Shown: positions 56,964 through 64,000 of the stretch, in pieces
Numbering within the stretch: the stretch's first letter is position 1
How the letters are laid out: the number at the start of each line of letters is the position of its first letter
NCBI GenBank assembly: GCA_030141605.1
Contig: JAQGDQ010000624.1
Span: 61,102-125,101, forward strand
Origin: Tubiluchus corallicola
Taxonomy: Eukaryota > Priapulida > Priapulimorpha > Priapulimorphida > Tubiluchidae
DNA length: 64,000 nucleotides
Direction of reading: 5' to 3'
Translations under genes and position numbers: made by a program
Notes under the pieces: model-generated
Told to the model about the DNA's origin: nothing
Databases searched by the model: none
Seen by the model: the letters and a program-made list of their open reading frames with translations, nothing else

Positions 56964-57529
56964 AAACATTCAAAACGCCATGCCATGTCTATTGTATTAA
57001 AACAAGTAACACATTTTTAAACATGTTAATCTTGTTTTTCTGACCTTTTTAATCGGATTTTTATCCTCGACGTTATTTGTGGACTGTTTGCACAACTAAA
57101 AGGTAAATCGGTTAAAAACCTACAAATTTTCTTTTTTAACAAGTATTAGTTATATGCGCCTGCACAATGCTGACGTCTTTTAATAATAAATGAATTTTTC
57201 CAAACAAAATGAAAAGACTGACGTATAATTGTTAAGCAGGTATTCGTACCATAATGCAAGGTGAATGGGAACATTCAATATACTAAAAGGAAATGTGCAA
57301 TGAAATCATTCAGTTGCACAGAACGCTGAACTGCTCTGTCCCATTAAAAATACGTCATCAGCAAGTTACAAAAACCCAGCGTACAGGGTGCAACAAAACA
57401 AAATCGCGGTTATCATACAAACGAAATCGGGTGTAACCAAAAGCTAGAATTTTAGCATCAGTAAAAGATTTGTTTTAAATATGTAATGAGCACAAAAACT
57501 TAGTGGTTGCACACATTCATTTACAGTTG
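56964..57529. other. No gene recognised
   Basis: AT-rich spacer. Nothing recognised. Confidence 0.4.
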
Positions 57530-58395
57530 TCTCGCTAAAATTAATAAGGCGCGCACTTTCCATCTAGTGCACAACTAATTGGCATTAGCAGACATGTGTG
57601 ATATACAGTAATCCCACCAATGTCAGTAATGCTAGTACTTTTCATCTCGTGTGCAACTATTTGGAGCTTGCAGACAAGTTTCTGATGCAGTAATCCCACC
57701 AATGTCAGTAATGCTAGTACTTTTCATCTCGTGTGCAAGTATTTGGAGCTTGCAGACAAGTTTCTGATGCAGTAATCCCACCAATGTCAGTAATGCTAGT
57801 ACTTTTCACCTCGCGTGAAACTATTTGGAGCTTGCAGACAAGTTTCTGATGCAGTAATCCCACCAATGTCAGTAATGCTAGTACTTTTCACCTCGCGTGA
57901 AACTATTTGGAGCTTGCAGACAAGTTTCTGATGCAGTAATCCCACCAATGTCAGTAATGCGAATACTTTCCATCCATTCACTGCAACTACTTGATGCTCA
58001 CGGACAATCCCACCAATGTCAACAATGCTAGTACTTTTCATCTCGTGTGCAACTATTTGGAGCTTGCAGACAAGTTTCTGATGCAGTAATCCCACCAATG
58101 TCAGTAATGCTAGTACTTTTCACCTCGCGTGAAACTATTTGGAGCTTGCAGACAAGTTTCTGATGCAGTAATCCCACCAATGTCAGTAATGCGAATACTT
58201 TCCATCCATTCACTGCAACTACTTGATGCTCACGGACAATCCCACAAATGTCAACAATGCTAGTATTTTACACCTCGCGTGCAACTATTTGGAGATTGCA
58301 GACACGTTTCATTTAAATCCCACCAATGTCAATAGTGCGAATACTTTCCACATAGTGTGCAACTACTTGGTGTTTGCAAACTAGTTTTTTTATAT
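57530..58395. repeat. 82/71 bp tandem array, ~10 units
   Basis: Units share AATCCCACCAATGTCA-TAATG. Main 82 bp units (anchor AGTAATCCC at 57608, 57689, 57771, 57853, 57935, 58085, 58167) alternate with a shorter ~71 bp variant (CATTCACTGCAACTACTTGA) after 57935 and again after 58167, so the block 82+71 is itself duplicated. Edge units are diverged. Confidence 0.9.
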
Positions 58396-58806
58396 AGTGA
58401 AACCAGGTGGCAATGCATTATAATAGCAACGTAAAATGTGCAACGTTTTGCTAGTAAAACGGATATAAACTTGCCTCCAACCATTATGTTGATTACTGAG
58501 GCTCTCGACGTAGAAACGCATTGATAAAACACACACGTCAACTTCTCTGCAGTTACTTCACAGCAACATATGCTGCTTCTCATGTTTTTCACCCGGGCAT
58601 CCTATCTGTGAAATTGGGTATCACAAAATTATTTTCCTGATAAAAACAATTTCATTTATTTTAAGAAAAATGTTAGCCGTTAGCTCCTGTCATTAGCAAA
58701 CTAATTATAGGAATTTAATTTTTCTGTCGCAAAGCAGTTTGCATTTGCATATCTCTACTGTAGGCTGTTGCACTGAGTGGACACTCACTTTGTGAGAGAC
58801 GATTTC

Positions 58807-58925
58807 TTAAAGGACAGAACAATTTTTATATCCTACGTGGTCCTATCCCATTCTGAAATATGGTAAAAGGTATACACTTTAACGCCTATAATAATGTCAA
58901 AGCGTTTCTGATAATTAAATAATAG
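58807..58925 (-). mobile_element. MITE family B terminal fragment (B11)
   Basis: TTAAAGGACAGAACAATTTT, then the ATGGTAAAAGGTATACACTTTAACGC and AAGCGTTTCTGATAATTAAATAAT blocks of reversed family B. It stops exactly where family A sequence starts. Confidence 0.7.
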
Positions 58926-59240
58926 GTACATTAGGTAAGTCGCAGAACTTTGAATTAGTTTAAGCAACGTGGCTTACGGAAAGCCACGACGCGCTTACAG
59001 AAAGTCACGAAGACTCCCAGTTACGTCATGATTTTCAAGTGAATGGCGGCAACCACTACGCCTGTAAATTTCTATTCAGAGATAGTATATTATAAATTTA
59101 TGCTTTACAGGCAGAATTTGTAAATTTCTTTGTTATATTTTTCAGCGATATTTAAGTTATATGTTATGTTTAAGTTTAAGTTTAAGTGATAACAGTAAAA
59201 TAGACCCAACATACTGAGCGACTTGTTCTTTCCTAACTAA
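58926..59240 (+). mobile_element. MITE family A, copy A8, 5'-truncated
   Basis: Begins at the ACATTAGGTAAG point of family A and continues to GAGCGACTTGTTCTTTCC. It includes a short TTTAAG expansion (AAGTTTAAGTTTAAGTTTAAG). Confidence 0.75.
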
Positions 59241-59685
59241 ATGCAAACTTTCCTGGTAACCATTAAAGCATTCCCTATAGTCCAGAATGAGCACGCATAA
59301 AACTATACAATCCACAATCCTCGTACCACTTCATTCCTCGCAATTTAATTTGTCGCCTCTTTCCCAGCCTCTGCTCGACCATTTTACCTGTCCCTAAATC
59401 ATATTAGAGGCAAACTGAACGAGGCAGATTGATGTTGGCAGGCCTTCACTAATCGCTTGAAGCAGTACATCAGCAACGTTGAGTAAATTACTGCAGCCCT
59501 TTCACTTTCCTCCTCTTCCCATTCCGAGACGTCAAACGTAATAGCTAGCATATAATACTACAGACTCGTTAGGAGAATCTATAGTGGTGGATGAAATCAG
59601 AATTTCAACCTTTTAACTAACCTAAGTTGCAGTTTTTAAAATTAATTGTAACTGTTGAGAATGGATTGCCACCAGTCAATAAATT
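59241..59685. other. No gene recognised
   Basis: Nothing recognised in this spacer. Confidence 0.4.
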
Positions 59686-59735
59686 TACTGCTACTGCTGT
59701 TGCTACTACTACTACTGCTACTGCTACTGCTACTG

Positions 59736-59770
<35 letters not shown>

Positions 59771-59846
59771 ACTGCTACTGCTACTGCTACTGCTACTGCT
59801 ACTGCTACTGCTACTGCTACTGCTACTGCTACTGCTACTGCTACTG

Positions 59847-59904
<58 letters not shown>

Positions 59905-59925
59905 AGCTACTGCTACTACTATTAC
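59686..59925. repeat. GCT/ACT trinucleotide microsatellite
   Basis: About 240 bp mixing ACTGCT hexamers, a GCT block and a long ACT block, like the tract at 1094. Ser, Leu, Ala/Thr and Val runs in all frames are artefacts. Confidence 0.95.
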
Positions 59926-59929
59926 TATA

Positions 59930-60460
59930 TTCTTTTTGAGCAAGACGCATGCACGCCACGATATTCGATAGATTTTAACGCATAAATCGAGAGCTAACAT
60001 GGGCCTATTGTCAACACTACCATCTATAACTCACACTCAAACTTTTTACTCAAAATAAGTCATTCTTTCGCTCCTTCATTCACTTACAAATCTGCGATCT
60101 CGCGGCCAGACGCATGTCAAAATAGTTCTCTGCCTGCCTGTATTTTAGCACCATGTCTGCAATGTTTGCCCAAACACAAAATACTTTGAACGATTTTCAA
60201 TTAAAGAGCGTTTCGCAAACACTGTAACAGAAGAAAACTGGCCACTAATAAATCAATATATATTTTAATCAGAAACTAATAAAACCATAAAATGAAACAG
60301 GACAAATTGTACAAGAAAACAACGACAACAGATCTTCCTGTGAGTAATTCATTATTTACGTAAATAAAATTTGATAGGCCTAACACTTTCTACACGCGCC
60401 TAAATATACAAATATAAATAAATATAAATAAATGGAAGGAGCTTGCAATTCCATACACAA
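59930..60460. other. No gene recognised
   Basis: AT-rich DNA, short AAATATAAAT repeats near 60415. Confidence 0.4.
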
Positions 60461-60466
60461 TTTAAA

Positions 60467-60545
60467 TACCCTAACCCAACCCTAATCCTAATCCGCTTCA
60501 GGGACTAATTTCTTGTGTGTGGGGAATTGTAAACTTTAGCCAAAT
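60467..60545. repeat. Degenerate telomere-like run with shared flank, copy 2
   Basis: CCCTAACCCAACCCTAATCC followed by TAATCCGCTTCAGGGACTAA and TTTCTTGTGTGTG...GTAAACTTTAGCC, matching the 25555-25712 repeat. Confidence 0.75.
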
Positions 60546-61504
60546 AAATTTTACTTAGGCACACATTGCAGATATCCTGCTTAAAATGGAGGCAAACAGA
60601 GAACTATTTTTACAAGCATGTGGTCGCGAGATGGCAGATTTGTAAATGAATGAAGAAATGAACGAATGACTTATTATGAGTAGGTTTCAAATTTGAATAC
60701 AGGTTTGAGAAGGCTGCGTTGGATAGACGGCGTGAAAAAATGGCGTGGATAGACCCACACCACCTCTCGATTTAATGCGTTAATATCTAGCGAATGTTGT
60801 GAAAATTTGGCGTGCAAAAAAAGTGTACATCTGTCAGCAACGCAACAATTTTGATTTCCATTTAGCTGTAAAATGTTCAGTAACTATCAAGGGAAAGACG
60901 TACGACAAAAAATTAATAAAAACCAAGAAAATACATTTAATATTTTTAATTTTTTCTTACTCGATAAGATTTTAATTAAAACGAACCCTTTTATTTCTCA
61001 TTTCCCCACGAACAGAACACGAAGTTAATTAACATGACTTTACTTTTATAAAAAGGCACTGTCATCACTGTTTTCAGAAGTTGTAACGCAGTATCAATCA
61101 GTATTGCACAATTTTGCAAAGTTTTGGTAGAAAATAAAAAGTTTGATATTAGATGGATACAACTATAATTTTTCACCTGCAATCATCAGTTCATAACACA
61201 TATTAAAAATGCCTCATAAATTTTAACATACTTTCTGCATTACGCCATATTAACCATGTTAAATGAGGTTTGGTTAAATATATCGGAAATAGGCAATAAC
61301 GAATCACTATGCGCTAAATATGCCATATATAGCACGTAGATTTTACACAAATCCGGATTTTCCTCAGGCTGTCTATCTACACATTTTTTCAGTTTCAATT
61401 TCCTGCAGGAACGTTAACTGAATGCATGCTATCACTACCAAATCAATTATAGGAAATCTATTTCACTTTTATACCTTTTCTTATCGACCTCTTTTCTTTT
61501 ATGC
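60546..61504. other. No gene recognised
   Basis: Nothing recognised apart from short AT-rich low complexity. Confidence 0.4.
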
Positions 61505-61837
61505 TTAAAATTCAAACTTAAAATCTACCGCTGTGCTCACGCATGAGCTCCAAAGCATGTGCACTACGTTATAACTGAACACCTCTAAACTGAGAGGTAC
61601 AGCACCTGTTCTTGTGGAAACTGTTTTCGAACTGCAGGCGCTAGCACCTATCTAACTAGCGAAAGGCGAAATGCATGTAACAGCAAAGAATTAGTCGCGA
61701 GAAAGTTTAAATACGATTATGTGGTAATAATTCTTTCATTCTTTCATTCTTGAAAAAACAACAGTGTTTATTTTCAACAATTTGTGAGGTAGATTGTTTT
61801 GAACTATAGCTTAAGATTGAGCCCGGTTTACCTTTAA
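61505..61837 (-). mobile_element. MITE family B, copy B9, fragment
   Basis: Reverse orientation, from the GTGCTCACGCATGAGCTC block to GAGCCCGGTTTACCTTTAA. The other half is missing. Confidence 0.75.
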
Positions 61838-62384
61838 AGAAAGGCAAAGTTTCGCTTGTCCCATATTTCCAAAAAAAGCATCAACAAGAAGCTAATCACG
61901 TCATTCTTAACACAGCAGTGGATAACAAACCGAATGAAAGTAATCATTGAATGACATTAGAATCTCTCTTTGGCATTTAAGAAATTTGATAATTTATCAA
62001 AACGCACATAATAGGGCAATTAAAACTTTGATTTATAAGAGACCTCCCGCAATGCATTCGGAGCTAAGAAATTCGGTTGTCATAGTAACCAAGAATAATT
62101 GATACTCGTTATTGTTGCTGTGAAAGTAAAGCGATTTTAGATGGACAGGAACTTGTATGGGTAATAATTTATTACTAAATCCTATGCATATTGGCTTGCT
62201 ATCACTTATACCTGATACAACAGTAAAGCTGAAAGAGAAAAGAATTATAATGGGATCCATTTACGACCTCTTAGCTAAACACTTTCTAATTTTCAGTTTT
62301 TTTTTGTTTTTAAAAAACCACATCAGTGATTCATAAAATTTCACTGCAAGCAGGCCGCATCTTATTAATTAATAAGCCTCTAAG
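61838..62384. other. No gene recognised
   Basis: Nothing recognised. Confidence 0.4.
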
Positions 62385-62445
62385 TGTATAACTGATGCAT
62401 TCCAATAAATAAGAGTCCCAGGTTCGATTCGCACCGTGGGTATAG
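62385..62445 (+). mobile_element. tRNA-like SINE head, weak
   Basis: CCCAGGTTCGATTCGCACCGTGGG is a good B-box inside a paired T-arm (CCCA/TGGG). Upstream sequence shows no clear A-box. Confidence 0.4.
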
Positions 62446-63261
62446 TTTTTACTGCTCCCAGTTTCCAGTTACATTGAGCCAACTTCTTTAGGCAAAGTCC
62501 GCTGACATTTTGCCCAAACTAACACACAGCCATGATTTCGACACTGGAGCCCAGATCTTCTTATGTTTTCTACTTGGCTTTCTTTTGCGGGCTTCTTTCA
62601 ACAAAAAATTGTATGAAAATAATTATTTCACAGCAGAAAGCTTTTATCTCAACGATCTCTGTTTCCCCACAAAGTACAAATTACACTTGACTCATACTCA
62701 AACAGGACTTCAGTAAGTTTTGAGAAATATGACTCTCTGGCGCCATCTCGGGTCAGCATTCCAAACTACTTCAAAGATAAATTTTGGGCATCAATTATAC
62801 GACATAATTATAAAACAGATCAATAAAGGAAAAACTGAAAAGAATTAATCAGTTTTGTTGTAAAAACTTCGATAGTTTTGATAAAAGCTTCTAAACACAA
62901 CACAACCACAGAAGTTGACACACTTCCAACGATATTCGAACCAACTGGTAATTTAAATTCTTGCTAAAACTCTTCCGTGGTTTTATACTTTCGCGCGCTT
63001 TAACTACCAAACTACTCTAGCTATTACTTTTTAAGCATAATTTTTATTACATTTCTGAAAAGTGATTTTAGGGGTTCAAAAGTGCTAATGTCTGAAAAGC
63101 ATCTTCAGACGAATTCAAACGAATTTTTGCACATTTTTCACGTTGCTTTTGTGCAGTATTAGAATTATACTTAAAAGGCAAGAACATGTTTTTCTTTTTA
63201 AGTTTTTCTAGCAAACTAGACTTCAAAAGATCAAAAGACGAAAGACAAAGACACTTGAGAT
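62446..63261. other. No gene recognised
   Basis: One GGCGCCATCTCGGG word near 62740. No gene or repeat can be supported. Confidence 0.4.
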
Positions 63262-63306
63262 TTATTTACCGTCGCTCATTTAGCAGACAACGTTAGCACG
63301 AAGTGA
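63186..63306 (-). mobile_element. SINE 3' tail, reverse copy
   Basis: Reverse-complemented, it matches the tail of the 8826 SINE: GTCTGCTAAATGAGCGACGG, TAAATAAATCT, then GTCTTTGTCTTTCGTCTTTTG. The tRNA-like head is absent. Confidence 0.6.
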
Positions 63307-63535
63307 AATAATAGAAAAGGTATTTGTCACAAAGGGATGTAACATGTGCTATTTTCCACGTTTCCTCTACGGCGCAATTAGTACAATATCTGTGTTATAC
63401 GCAGAGGGTCCCACTGAAGTTTGGTTTCCTGATTAGAAGAGAATATAATGCGGCTTATATGGTTTAATCAATCAACTTCAGCTCCTGTGAAGGTTAGTAG
63501 CGCTTCACTATTGAATGAAAGTCACAAAGACTTTG

Positions 63536-64000
63536 CTAAAGGGAAACTGGACCCAAACTTAAACTATAGCTGGTAACCAATCTGCGCTATGAAATATTGA
63601 AAGGGAACACACCATTTGTTAAAGGATTTACATGAAAAATTTATTACGACAAAAACCTAATTTCAAGTTAGATGGGCATTAGCGTCTGCATCTCGGAAAC
63701 GTGCACAAAACACAGGCACTGTACCTCCGAGTTGAAATGCAGTTCGGCTGTGATGGGCCACACATGTTTGAGAGCTCATGCGTTAGCATGGCGGCAAACT
63801 TGAAATTCATATTTATAAACGTATATCACACTGAATGTTGCACAGTACCATTGCACTTCAATTTCTGCTTTCGCAAACACGTGCAACACGCTCATGGAAT
63901 GTTTGTGCTGCTAAAAATTATGTTCACTGTGATGTCATCACTATTTGGACTCGCTCGCCATTACTAAACTTTATAGCCTATTAGTTAATTATTAGAAACA
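63536..64000 (+). mobile_element. MITE family B, copy B10, cut by window end
   Basis: Starts CTAAAGGGAAACTGGACCC and runs through the family blocks, with GTGATGTCATCAC near 63929, to the window edge. Confidence 0.8.

Noticed and set aside
57530-58395. CRISPR-like or repeat-protein array
   Set aside because: Units are directly joined and 82 bp is not a multiple of three, so the long minus frames (57796-58213) are incidental.
59617-60000. Ser, Leu and Val/Ala run proteins
   Set aside because: Translations of the GCT/ACT tract.

Overview
The window looks like animal nuclear DNA, most likely from an invertebrate. It is AT-rich, packed with microsatellites and small dispersed repeats, carries decayed LINE reverse-transcriptase genes and tRNA-derived SINEs, and shows no operon, bacterial ribosome-binding-site pattern or long uninterrupted gene. 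I cannot name the species. No complete protein-coding gene can be read from it. What can be read is a set of exon-sized, coding-like islands plus a very rich repeat landscape.

Coding-like islands. The best lie at 2431-2631 (+), 8393-8656 (+), 15930-16148 (+), 24162-24257 with 25149-25300 (-, a phase-compatible exon pair), 25063-25241 (+, same DNA as one of the minus exons), 29568-29762 (+), 31916-32197 (+), 33606-33869 (+), 36396-36836 (+), 45674-45901 (-) and 52406-52698 (+, frameshifted). Support is an open frame, usually a splice-acceptor-like start, and codon composition (purine and often G at first positions, by my hand count). By rough estimate, base composition this AT-rich gives about a hundred open frames of 60 codons or more by chance in 64 kb, so each is a candidate only. 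None has a family I recognise.

Mobile elements. Four families of roughly 450-650 bp non-coding elements (called A, B, C and D here) occur about 24 times. All begin and end with TTAA followed by AAAGG/AAAGC-type inverted termini, as expected for MITEs that insert at TTAA. Other elements are a ~730 bp foldback element (30231-30959), a 289 bp CpG-rich MITE (37709-37997), two hairpin elements (32886-33066, 40741-40914), three LINE remnants (26205-28035 -, 41115-41465 -, 48315-49121 +), a LINE-type zinc-knuckle fragment (677-883) and several tRNA-like SINE pieces.

Tandem repeats. There is a ~1 kb pentanucleotide array with ~115 bp higher-order units (20287-21325), two unrelated 48 bp minisatellites (9.4 kb and 24.5 kb), an 82/71 bp array (57.5-58.4 kb), 26, 99 and 146 bp arrays, and numerous di-, tri- and tetranucleotide tracts. 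Two degenerate telomere-like (CCTAA) runs share the same unique flank, so they belong to a dispersed repeat.

Layout: 0-5.4 kb duplicated LINE-like material and short tandem arrays; 5.5-9.7 kb MITEs, a coding island, a SINE and the first 48 bp array; 10-20 kb mostly unannotatable DNA with MITEs C1 and D1; 20-25.3 kb the pentamer array, MITEs and the exon-pair locus; 25.5-28 kb telomere-like repeat and LINE; 28.5-37 kb foldback elements, MITEs and several coding islands; 37-45.4 kb SINEs, MITEs, hairpins and short tandem arrays; 45.4-54.2 kb LINE, MITEs and a frameshifted coding segment; 54-64 kb mostly quiet DNA with arrays and MITE copies.
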